Shown in pieces: positions 41,457 to 51,820 of a stretch of DNA of 64,000 nucleotides. Source of the stretch: Gracilaria domingensis (taxonomy: Eukaryota; Rhodophyta; Florideophyceae; Gracilariales; Gracilariaceae). The DNA lies in NCBI GenBank assembly GCA_022539475.1, contig VCMS01000010.1, positions 372,001 through 436,000 of the forward strand, in the 5' to 3' direction. Position numbers and translations under genes: made by a program. Positions within the stretch are counted from its first letter, which is position 1, and each line of letters opens with the position of its first letter. Below the pieces are notes generated by a model. The model saw nothing but the letters and a program-made list of their open reading frames with translations. It was not told the origin of the DNA and did no database searches.

Positions 41457-42134
41457 TCAGGATCTTTGAAGAAGTTGCAGCAGTCGCTGTGCACTGGATC
41501 GAATTCTTTGTTGTTGCTGCGGGGAGATGTTCATATTCAAGATCCATGACTTCCCGTTGTCAAGATAGTACCAGAGCGAAGCAAGGGATTTCCATTGACC
41601 AGTGATGGCACTTTGATCGACTGGTGTTCCTGTAATAAACTCTTCGGTTGCCCTGCCAATACGGGCTGAGTGTGTTGTGGTCTTGGCGTTGCTGATGTGG
41701 AAGGCGCACGTAGCTTCCTTAAGGCTCTTATCATACGCTCCGTACAAGAGATTCGGGGCAAAGAGCAGCTCGTTATGGTTAGCGGAGCCGTATAGGACTA
41801 GGAAAGAGATAATTTCAAGGTCTGTTATTGGCACGAACTGAAGACGTCCAGTTTTTCTGGAGGTTTTTGCATCCATTTTGTTACCTCCTGCTACGTGGGT
41901 CTCAAAACCTGCGAGGCGGGAGTCTCCGGGAAGAGCAATTTGTTTCCATTTGATATTTCTTGTTTCCGAAACCCCTAGACAGGCGCCATACGAAATAAGA
42001 AGTAGAGAAACAGATTTTGTTTGGTTGCTTGTGAGCAGCCAGTAAGTGAGAGCTAGACAGAGCTGCTTTGTTATCGGTGCCGAGGAGGAGGTAAGTTTCA
42101 TGTGCTTCCATCCGGTGGTGCATCTTCGGGACAT
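41457..42134 (-). pseudogene. D1 tyrosine recombinase, catalytic domain
   Basis: 225 codons from ATG 42134. The C-terminal box reads HSARIGRATEEFITGTPVDQ, the usual H-x-x-R, then GQWKSLASLWYYLDN with the nucleophile Tyr. Upstream, YGACLGVSETRNIKWKQI aligns with the first Arg box (normally L-R-x-S-E), with Gly at the Arg position, so strand cleavage would fail. The enzyme would integrate a circular cDNA without target duplication. The N-terminal core-binding region is absent or unrecognisable. It lies 5' of gag, the reverse of the usual DIRS position. Confidence 0.7.
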
Positions 42135-43640
42135 TCCCAGGTCGTTCCTTTACGACGGCACCATAAGAAGCAACATGCGAATGAGGTTGGACATTTCTTG
42201 TCTCTTTCTAGCTCGCTGACAGATCATAAATTGCTCTTGGATGTAGACAGATAGACGTTGGTCCAGGGTCAGCGTTGACGACTGACGGGAAAGTGTGGAT
42301 TCCATAGAGACAGCAAGAGCTCGGGCGTGCTTCTACTGCGTTTTTGTGCTGATAGAGACGGCAATCAGGGGACTTTCTTCAAAGAAAACATACCAGGGAC
42401 GAGGAATTCAAGACTTTGGGATGAGGCATGAGATAAAACCGAAAGAGAAGAGCGATTATGAGATGTTACGAAACTCTGTTGTTGCGTACACGATCTGTTC
42501 TGGTCCAAAAACCCCAGGAAAGTTGATTTGGGATCTTTCAGATTTTCTTGATACATAGCGCGCGCAGACTTTGAAAGATCTCTGAGGTCATGTCCTTTCA
42601 TTTTCAAAAGAAAAATAAAGAGAAGAGTACAGTTTGGTGCCTATAGAAGGGGTGAAAGAAAGAAATTTTAAGGTTAGTAGCGCAAAAAGATTCTGTTTGT
42701 TTGGTAGTACTTGGATGTATAACTTGTGTGCGTAATGTATTCAACGACAAACACAAAGAAGATGTGCAACTCAGGGCACATTACTTAAAACAAAACGGAT
42801 CTTGGTTAGCGCCTTAGGCCAAGTATCGCCGCGAAACAAACAGACGGTGACGAAAAAGGCGATCGTAACCGAGAGAGAAAATTGTGACTGAAATGAGGTT
42901 GGCTTTGAGAGAGCAATCGAACCAGCAGAGATCGATTGAAGCGATTCGGCATAAACAAGGAGAAGAAAAATAGTTCGAAACAAGAGATCTAAACAACCGA
43001 TCGTGATGTAAGAGAGAGTGCAGACATGCGCCTAGCCGGAGAAGTTTGCATTCGCCGGCGGTGACGATAGAGCGGCCTTCATGCCTGTCTTCCTCTCAAA
43101 AGCATCTTGCACCACGTCGCACCATCAATTACCTGTAATGAATCAATTTCTTCGGTTCCTCGAGAACCTAAGGAGGGAGATGGAAATGTTGAAGCGGAGA
43201 ATAGTAGTGGTCGCCAAAGATAACGTTGCCTGTCCGAGAGAGGTTCTTGTCTGACGCTCGAACTCAGGGTTTTATATGTAGATTCATCTTGTTCTGTCCA
43301 CCTGAAGTAGTGTACCGAGTTTTGTCTTCTGGAAAATACACTACCTTTGCTCACCTTCTTCTACCGTGTCTTCGTATGTCGCGCTACGATACATCGTTTT
43401 GTCGAATGGTAACTGGTGGTTGGTCAATCTTCACGGATTTACTTTGGTTCTCCGTTGATATTTTCAGATCTAATACATTTCCCATGCTCCATGATCTCCA
43501 AATCTGTAGACATATTTTGTCAAATTGCAGTTGGGTAGTGCTTGGCTGCCAAAGTGACCTGTCGCGATCCTATTTCTTAGTTTTATAGCTTTGTTGTCAC
43601 CTTTTTCCATTCTCCCAGTCAATCAGAACACCCACCTCAA
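42135..43640. other. No gene recognised
   Basis: About 1.5 kb upstream of the recombinase. Short minus frames at 42771-43354 carry no motif. It may hold the terminal part of D1; no repeat was matched to the other end. Confidence 0.4.
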
Positions 43641-43647
43641 CATGTAA

Positions 43648-43965
43648 GCTAAAGTCACTTTACGCGCCATTACCAACGACGACACCGCTGGTACTGACGT
43701 GCCCCCGGCACGATCTACCTTTCTCGTTGATCAGGAAGCCGAAAAAGTCACGGAACATTTTGCCGAAGAGAAGAATGCTGCAGTGATGGCAGAGGGAGAC
43801 GTAGATGCATCGGAAGAGAAGGTTGCAGCAGAACTAATGGCATATGAAGACGGATTGTATGACTTCTCGCACCAGCGAGGAGTATCCGTAGACGATGTGA
43901 AGAAGAGTATTCCAGAGTTCCGAGTGTTGTTCTTTAGAGGTTTTGGATTAGGCCCTTCATTCTAA
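43648..43965 (+). pseudogene. Protein-like frame without start, unknown
   Basis: A stop-free frame of about 105 codons, from after a TAA at 43645-43647 to the TAA at 43963-43965, without an ATG near its beginning. Acidic and Ala/Glu-rich: FLVDQEAEKVTEHFAEEKNA and MAYEDGLYDFSHQRG. The composition is that of a real helical protein, so it is likely an exon or the 3' end of a truncated gene or element. It ends 123 bp before C3. No function can be given. Confidence 0.35.
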
Positions 43966-44082
43966 ATGATGGGGCATAGATTGGCGTCGGTTGCAAAGGC
44001 CCTTCGTACCGTCTTCCATAACCGTTAAGCCCGTCTCGTCTAGTTGAAGTATTCGTCGTTCTGTCCCATCACTTTTGGTTCT

Positions 44083-44087
44083 CTTCC
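44083..44087. repeat. C3 target-site duplication CTTCC (left; right copy 48709-48713)
   Basis: Identical 5 bp on both sides of C3. Confidence 0.88.
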
Positions 44088-44273
44088 TATCAGAGAAAGA
44101 AGAGTGGATACGACAAAAGAGTTGTCTCGGAGGAGAGAGCCGGCAGGACTCTCTCCAAGAGACGTTTATATAGACAAGCATCAGGTACACAAATGGTCGT
44201 AGACTAATATAGGATACGACCGTACAAAATAAACCATAGTGATTCAAATATATGAGAGGACGTAATGCCGACA
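44088..44273 (-). repeat. C3 3' LTR (186 bp)
   Basis: Copy of 48523-48708. On the minus strand it runs TGTCGGC...CTGATA and has a TATATAAA box. The minus-strand tract GGTCGAGGAGGGG (44274-44286) is the polypurine tract. Confidence 0.93.
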
Positions 44274-44286
44274 CCCCTCCTCGACC

Positions 44287-47200
44287 TTAGAAGGGAGCAA
44301 CACAGAGAGCACTACGATGAGTAACAAAAAAAGTTCCAGTCAGAGTCTTCGTCATGATATCTGCATGATTCTCCTTGAAAGGAACAAACCGAATGTCGAC
44401 CAAACCGCTCTTGACGGCATCTAAGACATGATTAAAACGAATGTCCACGTGCGTAACCCTTCTCATTCCAAGATACTCTTTAGACCATTGGATTGTTCCT
44501 AGGTTGTCTTGATGAACGGGAACCGGTTCCAGTAGAGGTAGTTCAATTTCAGTCATAACGTTATGAACCCACTGTATCTGACGAGTGCATTCCGATAGTG
44601 CATAAAACTCGGCCTCTGAAGTAGATAGGGCGGTTGACTTTTGAAGTTTTGAGCTCCAGATAACTGGAAAACCTCCAATGCTGATGTAGTGACCCCCCCT
44701 GGACCGACGTCGTTCTAGATCTCGGCCCCAATCTGCATCAGACCAAGCCTCAATATTAATCTCAATGTTCTTAAGGAGTTTTAAAACAAAGTTTCTTGTG
44801 CCTTTCAAATAACGCACGACACTCTTGAGGCAGTTCCAATGCTCTGGTTTTGGGGAGGAGGCGAATTTCCCAAGAAGAGAGACGGCTGTCGCAAGGTCTG
44901 GGCGTGTACGGGTGCTCAAGAACAATAAAGATCCAAGCGCTTCTCTGTATGGCACATTTTCCATTTCAACAGATTCCACTTCTGTAATTGCTGTCCTAGG
45001 TTCATACAGACAATGACCATCAGAAAGGGGATAGGAAAAAGCTGTAGCGGTTTCCATATTGCACATAGAGATAATGTTATCAATAAGCGGTTGCTGATGG
45101 AGATATACCGCAGATTCTGTTTCTTTGATAGAGACACCTAGGTAAAGGTCAGTGCGCCCAAGATCGGTAACATCGTAGTGCTCTGCCAACTTTTGCTTTG
45201 TCCACTTCGTAAGTTCTGAAGGACCAAAAATGCTGATATCATCAACGTAAGCTAGTAATATTACGCTGTCAGTGCCACGAGAATATATGAACATGCAAGG
45301 ATGGGAGACAGTTTGATGAAATCCAATCGATGTTAGATATGAAGATAAATCTTCAAACCAAAGTCTAGGAGCCTCACGGGTTCCATAGAGAGATTTGATT
45401 AACTTCACTACACGTCCATCAGCCTCTGTCACTCCCGGAATTTTAGGAAGTCGAATCCAGATTGGTTGGTCTTCAGGGATGGATGCATGTAGGAATGCAC
45501 CTTTGATATCGACGTGTTGGCGATCCCACCCTTTAGCATTTGCTATGGCGAGGATAAGACGGAAAAGTTCAAAGTTCAAAACTGGTGCATAGAGTTCAGA
45601 CTTGTTACAATTGGATTGAAAGTTTCCTCTTGCCACAAGACGTGCTTTGAAGCGAGAAGGTGCGCCATTGTGATCGCGTTTGAGACGAAGGATGATGCCA
45701 GATGGAATGGGTTTTCCGTGACCAGGTGCGGCGTTGATGTACGTGCCAAGTTTCACGACTGTGTCAAATTCCTTTTTGATACCTTCCATCCAAAAGGATG
45801 CTTCTGGGGATTTCAATGCCTGCTTCAAAGTTGGTTCATCACACGTATTAATCTCAGAAGGCAGTGCTTGGGCAACGCTGCAAGATGCTGTTGCGGGACT
45901 TTCTTCAATGTCGGAGAGATATCCACCTATATCAGGGTCATAAGTAGAGTCCTTAGCTGGATAGTGTGTCAGTGTCGTGAGTATAGAGATGTCATCTTCA
46001 ACATTTTCCGGTGCATTTGCATCTGGGATGGCAAACGTAGGATGATCGTCATAGCTTTCCTGTGTCACAGGAGCCGCATTGTTGACTAGTGATAATCCCG
46101 GAAATTCTGATTCAAAGAAACGAACATGTTTCGTCTGGACAATACCATCAGATGTAAGAATATTGTGCATGCCACCTTGAATGTGCCCCAGATTGAGGCC
46201 GTTCGTTAGCCGAGTATCCATCTTTCGAGTTTGATTTTCTACGCGGAGGACTAATGCTCGACAACCAAACGCTCTCATATACTTCGCATATGGAGGATAT
46301 TCTTCAAGCAATGTGACATATGGAATTTGTTCTGTTTTGCGGTGCACTGCAAGGTTGCGAGCGTCGGCTACTTGTTTCATGGCGTAATTCCAGAAACGCT
46401 TGGGAAGTCTAGCCTGACTCAATGCAGCTCTCATTGGACCCAAGAGAGTACCAATGTAAAGTTCAGCAAGACCATTAGAGGCTGGTGTGTTCGTGCTGGT
46501 CTGCGAGCATCTGATTCCGAGCTTCTCAAAGTGCTTCTGAGCGCGATAGAATTCTTTGCCGCCGTCAGAGTGCAAGGAACGCACATAGTTTCCGGACTGG
46601 CATTCGAACCAATTTATCATGCCAATGAGAAAATCGGATGCATCACCTTTGTTTCGTAAAGGTTTGCAAATTAGAAAACGACTGTACTCATCAACCACAA
46701 CAAGGTAGTAACGATAACCATCCTCGGACACTGTACCTATATCGGTGAGGTCAGTGTGTAGATGACCGGGCCGAATGTTGGATGTTAAACTCCCACCATA
46801 TTCTTTTCGGAACTTGCTCATAGTGCATGGTATGCAATCAGTTGAGAATCCTCGAGTGATTGGTAACAGATTGTTCCGGATCATATGAGTGATGTCTTTC
46901 TTGGATATTGCGTGAGCGAACCTTGTGTGCCAAACAGAGATATCAGAATTGAAGTTTGGAGCTTCTGGAGTGACTTGTCTATGAACGAAACTAATGTCAA
47001 TTTCTGTGACACCATCAGTTTCCGTTGTAACAATATCATCAGAGTCAGAATTAGAGTTAGAATGAGAGTTTTGATTTGAGTTACTGGTATTGATCTCTGA
47101 TTCAAATGTGGCTTTGGATTGATTACTGTTAGAGAAGGTTAATGCAATCTCCTCTATTCTAGCCATCATTTCACGATTGTGGCCTGCATTTTCCAGATGT

Positions 47201-48438
47201 ATATTGGAGTTCTCAAAATCTTCAGATATATAGTATAAACCGTCTGGTAATTTTGGAGCGGAACTAATGACTTGAAAGTCATTTTCAATGTCAATTAGAA
47301 TGGCAACGTCTGGTAAGAAAAGAACTGCGATGCCTTTGGACGTCAATGCTGGGATTGAGAGCAGGCTCATAGCAAGCTCGGATGAGGCGAGTGTGTTACT
47401 CAAAGATACAGAAGTTGTGACCCCATTATAATTCCAGTTAACGCTTCGAGTGCCTTGTTCAGTGGCAATAATAGTCGAGTCATCTCCAAGGGAGATTGGG
47501 ATACTACATGACTCAGATTGAGTTAGATTTGAAGCGTTCGGTGTGAGGTGCGTCGTAGTTCCAGAGTCCAACATAAGTAATTCAGAAGTGGAGACGCGAG
47601 CCATCATTGCTCTCGCAACGGCTGCTCGATTGCGTGTTGGTCTAGGATGGGACGAATTGTTATCCTTCTGTTTGTCTTTTGTTTCTGCATGATGGTTGTG
47701 TCCATTTTGTGTTGCTGAGGTGTTGCTGCTGCTTTCCTTGAGGTTGAGCTCGTTGTTGGGATTTCTAGGATTTGAAAAGCAGTTTTTAGTAGTGTGGCCT
47801 GGTCGCTTGCAGATGCCACATATTTGTTTCGCATAACTTGCTCTTTCAGAGCGCGTATTTGCCAAGGATCGAGTTTCATCCAACAATCTGGACGATACAG
47901 TGTCCCATGTGACATTTTCAGTTGGGAGAGTTTTGATGGCGGCGCACACAGGGTTCAGCTGTGATGCAGAAATTGAAGAAACTAGTAACGCGACAGAAAG
48001 TTCTTCTGGTAGTTTCGTTTCCATGCTCGCAAGTTTCTCAACAATGCCTGCCATCTTGTCGATATGTTTGCCCATATTCTGCTCTACGCTGCTGTAGCGA
48101 AGAGTGACGAGTTCACACATTTTAGCAATACGGGATGCTGTTGATTTTGAAGCATACCTGTCATCCAGGCGCTTTAGCATCTTATGGGGTTGTCCAATTT
48201 CAGTTTGAACAACGCGTAGTGCTTCATTAGAGAGAGCAGCGACGATAATCCCACTAGCCTTTTTCTGGTTAGTTTCGAACTCTTTGCGCTTATCGTCGTC
48301 ACTCGAATACGGATTACGGGATTGTTGCAAAACATTCCCGATGCCTTTGGCATCACATGCAGCTTCATTGCGTATGCGCCAGAGCTCATAATGATCCTTT
48401 TCGTCAAAAGGCTTCATTCGGATTTTATCCGATTCCAT
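44287..48438 (-). CDS. C3 gag-pol polyprotein
   Basis: 1383 aa from ATG 48438, one frame. Gag starts MESDKIRMKPFDEKDHYELW and has one zinc knuckle CGICKRPGHTTKNC (about residue 207). Protease is LLMLDSGTTTHLTP (about 288). The GAG-pre-integrase zinc region has VWHTRFAHAISKKD and CIPCTMSKF (about 501-540). The integrase core has TDLTDIGTVSEDGY (about 557), RSLHSDGGKEFYR (about 618) and ASNGLAELYIG (about 655) for the DDE triad. RT shows WDRQHVDIKGAFLHA and catalytic LLAYVDDISIFG (about 1062). RNase H shows EAWSDADWGRD and STSEAEFYALSE, ending with HADIMTKTL. Every catalytic residue I can check is present. This is a replication-competent looking copia polyprotein that autoprocesses in virus-like particles. 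Confidence 0.96.
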   Translation of the reverse strand: MESDKIRMKPFDEKDHYELWRIRNEAACDAKGIGNVLQQSRNPYSSDDDKRKEFETNQKKASGIIVAALSNEALRVVQTEIGQPHKMLKRLDDRYASKSTASRIAKMCELVTLRYSSVEQNMGKHIDKMAGIVEKLASMETKLPEELSVALLVSSISASQLNPVCAAIKTLPTENVTWDTVSSRLLDETRSLANTRSERASYAKQICGICKRPGHTTKNCFSNPRNPNNELNLKESSSNTSATQNGHNHHAETKDKQKDNNSSHPRPTRNRAAVARAMMARVSTSELLMLDSGTTTHLTPNASNLTQSESCSIPISLGDDSTIIATEQGTRSVNWNYNGVTTSVSLSNTLASSELAMSLLSIPALTSKGIAVLFLPDVAILIDIENDFQVISSAPKLPDGLYYISEDFENSNIHLENAGHNREMMARIEEIALTFSNSNQSKATFESEINTSNSNQNSHSNSNSDSDDIVTTETDGVTEIDISFVHRQVTPEAPNFNSDISVWHTRFAHAISKKDITHMIRNNLLPITRGFSTDCIPCTMSKFRKEYGGSLTSNIRPGHLHTDLTDIGTVSEDGYRYYLVVVDEYSRFLICKPLRNKGDASDFLIGMINWFECQSGNYVRSLHSDGGKEFYRAQKHFEKLGIRCSQTSTNTPASNGLAELYIGTLLGPMRAALSQARLPKRFWNYAMKQVADARNLAVHRKTEQIPYVTLLEEYPPYAKYMRAFGCRALVLRVENQTRKMDTRLTNGLNLGHIQGGMHNILTSDGIVQTKHVRFFESEFPGLSLVNNAAPVTQESYDDHPTFAIPDANAPENVEDDISILTTLTHYPAKDSTYDPDIGGYLSDIEESPATASCSVAQALPSEINTCDEPTLKQALKSPEASFWMEGIKKEFDTVVKLGTYINAAPGHGKPIPSGIILRLKRDHNGAPSRFKARLVARGNFQSNCNKSELYAPVLNFELFRLILAIANAKGWDRQHVDIKGAFLHASIPEDQPIWIRLPKIPGVTEADGRVVKLIKSLYGTREAPRLWFEDLSSYLTSIGFHQTVSHPCMFIYSRGTDSVILLAYVDDISIFGPSELTKWTKQKLAEHYDVTDLGRTDLYLGVSIKETESAVYLHQQPLIDNIISMCNMETATAFSYPLSDGHCLYEPRTAITEVESVEMENVPYREALGSLLFLSTRTRPDLATAVSLLGKFASSPKPEHWNCLKSVVRYLKGTRNFVLKLLKNIEINIEAWSDADWGRDLERRRSRGGHYISIGGFPVIWSSKLQKSTALSTSEAEFYALSECTRQIQWVHNVMTEIELPLLEPVPVHQDNLGTIQWSKEYLGMRRVTHVDIRFNHVLDAVKSGLVDIRFVPFKENHADIMTKTLTGTFFVTHRSALCVAPF

Positions 48439-48504
48439 TATTAGACTGGAATGGAAAAAGAGAAAAAAAGAGAAAATGAAATAGCAATGTACACAGTAGT
48501 GTTA

Positions 48505-48522
48505 CGAGTAGGCCCAATAACC
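48505..48522 (-). other. C3 primer-binding site, half-tRNA type
   Basis: Directly after the 5' LTR the minus strand reads GGTTATTGGGCCTACTCG. It resembles the GGTTATGGGCCC site of Drosophila copia, which pairs with the anticodon region of initiator tRNA-Met, with one extra T. Confidence 0.5.
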
Positions 48523-48708
48523 TATCAGAGAAAGAAGAGTGGATACGACAAAAGAGTTGTCTCGGAGGAGAGAGCCAGCAGGACTCTCTCCAAGAGACGT
48601 TTATATAGACAAGCATCAGGTACACAAATGGTCGTAGACTAATATAGGATACGACCGTACAAAATAAACCATAGTGATTCAAATATATGAGAGGACGTAA
48701 TGCCGACA
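48523..48708 (-). repeat. C3 5' LTR (186 bp)
   Basis: Partner of 44088-44273, one difference (GAGCCAGC against GAGCCGGC). Confidence 0.93.
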
Positions 48709-48713
48709 CTTCC

Positions 48714-49857
48714 TTGTTCCCTTTCATTCCACCTTTCATTCCGCCTTGCCAACTTCTTAAATAGACTTCATGTGCTGTCATGTATTCTGCCAAATAATAC
48801 GAATAGTACTGATGGAGGTATGCGCTGCCGGCGCCGGTGTCCAACATGCGTGGTATTCATACTCAGCTCCAGCGTCCAGCATCGTCCCCGCAAGCAGAGA
48901 CTTGCCAACGAGTCAGCAGATAACCTCGGATTGCTATTGCGATTATAATTGCGAGCTACATCTTCCCATACTTACATGTGCTCTACCCTGTAGAATATTC
49001 TCTGTGCAGGCGAGCCATTGCCAGGATGAGGTGAGCGCCTTCGGTGTGCGACGTGAACGAAGGGGCCGCAAGGACAAAGGCGCCTACTGGGTGGGTTGAG
49101 AATATACAATCGTTACTTATAAAGTAACGTAAATAACGAACGTATATGTAACGTTCTTTACACGTTACTTATTTTTCCACGTTAATTACCTGTTACTTAT
49201 ATTCACAGACACTTCTTCCGTGCCATCCATGTTGCAATCTCAGCTCAACCCTCCGGCTCGTGTTCGTCGTAGCAGTGGTGCTTGTACTCGTGTGAGCTGC
49301 GCGTAAGCCCCGCCGTTAGCACGCGTTCCATCTCCATGTTGTCTTCCTTCTTCTCCGTCGACGTGCCGATGTGGTGTAAGTACGGGTCCTTCACCCCTCT
49401 TCTACCACCGCCATGGCTTCCACCACTACTGTAGTGCAATGGGATGCACCTACCGATGGGTGCATAATAGTAGTAGTTTGTAGTAGCTAGTGTGCACAGG
49501 GTGCACCTCGCGTCCCACACCTGTAGGGTTGTGACAGTTGTCGTGTCGCCCTTCGGGACCCCCCTTATAGATAGATAGTTTATTATTTTCGACACGTGGC
49601 TACTGCACGTGGGAGGTGCACTTAAGCATCTCCCACCAGGCAGAGCTCACCGTGGTAAACCTCAAGCGCCGCCTAGCAGATTTTCTTATCGTCTAGTTTA
49701 CCAAAGGGTCATCCTTCCGTCACTACCGGTACCCCACACCTATCTCGTGGTCCGCTGCTAGCGTTTGTTGAGTGCTTCTTCGTCCCCGCTTGGGTGCTGC
49801 GCAATTTGTTCCTTTACCAGGGTATAGTACGTTGTCACAGCCGACGCTGTACTTAAA
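48714..49857. other. Non-coding stretch probably including the 5' LTR of G3
   Basis: No supported gene. GTTACTTA-type repeats cluster at 49100-49200. From about 49560 (CTTATAGATAG, then CACGTGG motifs) to 49857 the DNA precedes the G3 primer site and is likely LTR, but no second copy is in view. Confidence 0.4.
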
Positions 49858-49858
49858 T

Positions 49859-49876
49859 TGGTCTCCCGACCTAGAA
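49859..49876 (+). other. G3 primer-binding site
   Basis: TGGTCTCCCGACCTAGAA, the same as TGGTCTCCCGACTTAGAA of G4 at 53560 with one change. It places the end of the G3 5' LTR near 49857. Confidence 0.55.
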
Positions 49877-49913
49877 TAACCCTCTCGGGACTTTTCTAGT
49901 TAATTCGGCCCTC

Positions 49914-50768
49914 ATGGGATTCGCTTCGCCGCTTTCGAGTCATTTCTTCCCTCTCGGGCTTTTCCAACCCCTCGCGGATCGTTTCGTTTCACCGCGCCGT
50001 TTCATTTTCCCTCTAGGGTTTTCCAGAACTTGCCCGCATTTGGGTTCATCTTGTAGCGGGCCGGACGAAAATTCACTTCCGCTTACCGTTATGGTCACTC
50101 CACCGGGATCTTCTCGTGGACACGCCGGTGCTGCTCAACTCGATCGGGATAACGGCACTGACAAAGTGCCGCCTGCTCCTGGTTCAGGAGCTTCGAGCAC
50201 CCGAAGTACTCATGGAAGGATTCTACCAATCGTGGAGAACCCGGAGCGCATACTCCGCCAGTCCTCCCCGACCGACTTTCGGAGCCGTCTCGAGGCCATG
50301 CGCTAGCATGCCTCTCAAGAAGCGACTCCGCAGCCGCAGACCCCCAGGGTATCGGCGCCCGCGACCCTCGTTGGGACCCCGCAAAGACCCGCAGGGAGTG
50401 AGGTTCAACCCGTTACGGGAGAGTTACTCATTGCCCTGAGGCCACTCGTAAAGTCTATGGTGACACTCGATGTCGAGCGGCGCATTCCCCATAGGGTTCA
50501 TGCTGAAGCGGAGGGCCTGCTGGATACCCTTGTCCAGCGGGTCGCTGCTAAGATGACCGTCACCCGAAGTCTGGACGGCGCTATGGCCACCAGTGTGCAC
50601 ACTGAGGTGCAGCGCCGTCTCCAGCTCGCTCCCATTGGATACGAGCAAATTGTCAACCGTCAGCCGGCCGTCTCGTTATGGCAACCGAACACTATCCCTG
50701 CCGAACATGAAGCAGATTCTAGACCCGGCAGGGACCCGATAGACCTGACTTTGGAACTCCTTCTCTAG
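49914..50768 (+). pseudogene. G3 gag, decayed
   Basis: ATG-less frame from 49914 with a TAG at 50304-50306, then open in the same frame to 50766. The first part is Pro/Ser-rich, the second helical (LVQRVAAKMTVTRSLDGAMA). A shifted frame to about 50957 adds a basic run and a Ser/Asp tract (DFSDSDDSQSSSDM) like that of G4 gag. It is related to G4 gag in layout. Confidence 0.5.
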
Positions 50769-51143
50769 GGAAACAGAAGAGTTCCGGTTGCGTGACCCAA
50801 TTGGGACGCGACAAAAGGAGAAGAAAGAGACGCCCAGGCCGACGTCGGAACCAAAAGAAGTCATCGCTTTCGGGTCCTGACTTTTCCGACTCGGACGACT
50901 CTCAATCGAGCTCAGATATGCCCGAGTGGAGTGACTTGGATTGCTCCGACCCTTGAGCAAGACAAATTGCGACTTGCGAAGCATTCTACACAAACACGGG
51001 AACTAATTGAAGGCGCTTTGCTCCAAGCCCTGCTCTTCGAAATGCAGAAGTATGAAATGTATGCTTCTGTCTCTCCCCCTTAATCTAACTCCTGACAAAT
51101 CTAACATGACCTAATCAGGACGTTGTCACCATCGTTCTAGAAC

Positions 51144-51820
51144 ATGGATCGGTTCGGAACCCATATGGGACAAGGACTGGTCCTAATCCTCTTAAATCGT
51201 CTCTCGCAGGTACTCTCTTGTGGGAATCATTTACACTGGTTCCACAACTTAATCGAATCCCCATGTCACTCTGGGATCACCCTGTACGGGATACTCGCCC
51301 ATCACCAACTGCCTTACTATGTTCTCGACAACGTTTTCCGGTTGCGATGAACACCCTTCTCTGTGAACGTGCTTGTCCAATACTTGTTACTTAAAGAAAA
51401 ACAACCCTGGCTGACACAGTTTGTCTTCTTCGTTGGAGAACGTACACGTTTTCAGAGTTTTGACTACCCTAACCGGACTCTTTGTATGCTCCATTCCACT
51501 TCTATTGGAGTCGTGCACGATTTCGCGCACTGTGTCCTTTCCGCCCGTTGCGCTCAACGCAGTGCGCTCGCCCAAGAAGGGGAGAAGTTGGTTAAACATG
51601 TGTTACGGTTGTGAAATAACCGAAACGGTTCAAGCCCCGGTTTGGGAATCGAACTAATCTCAATCTGGTTTTCGTTGGTTCTTCGCATTAGTTTCTGCTT
51701 GGAAAGGACGCTCTTATGGGATTTAATCCCTTTTCCTTGACTTTCTTGTCGGGGAACGCGGTTATTCTTTTCCGTTTTCCCTGATGGGCTTTCCTTTCCT
51801 TTTATCTATGACGATCCCTT
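51144..51820. other. G3 internal region, unrecognised
   Basis: Between gag and integrase no RT or RNase H motif is found; G3 has lost most of pol by deletion. Confidence 0.4.

Larger units (their letters stand above)
30560..42134 (-). mobile_element. D1: DIRS-like tyrosine-recombinase retroelement, split by G2
   Basis: Three decayed coding blocks lie on the minus strand: tyrosine recombinase (42134-41457), gag-like ORF (41210-39796) and reverse transcriptase/RNase H (32367-30708). Removing G2 and one copy of its AAAGA duplication (32399-39714) makes the reading frame from the gag side run on into the RT side, with Arg-Ala-Gln-Ala-Ile-Phe followed by Ala-Ala-Leu-Lys-Asn. RT plus a tyrosine recombinase and no DDE integrase is the mark of the DIRS order. 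Its terminal repeats were not found, so the ends given are those of the coding parts. Confidence 0.65.
44088..48708 (-). mobile_element. C3: intact Ty1/copia retrotransposon
   Basis: 4621 bp with 186-bp LTRs differing at one site, 5-bp duplications CTTCC, one uninterrupted gag-pol ORF, a polypurine tract before the 3' LTR and an internal-tRNA type primer site next to the 5' LTR. By LTR identity and coding integrity it is recent and could be active. Confidence 0.95.

Noticed and set aside
48425-48847. Minus-strand ORF across the C3 5' LTR, and its twin at 43957-44274
   Set aside because: Both are the same LTR sequence read through and carry no element protein.
49245-49595. 116-codon minus-strand ORF
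   Set aside because: Tyr/Thr/Gly-rich, low complexity, in probable LTR; no support.
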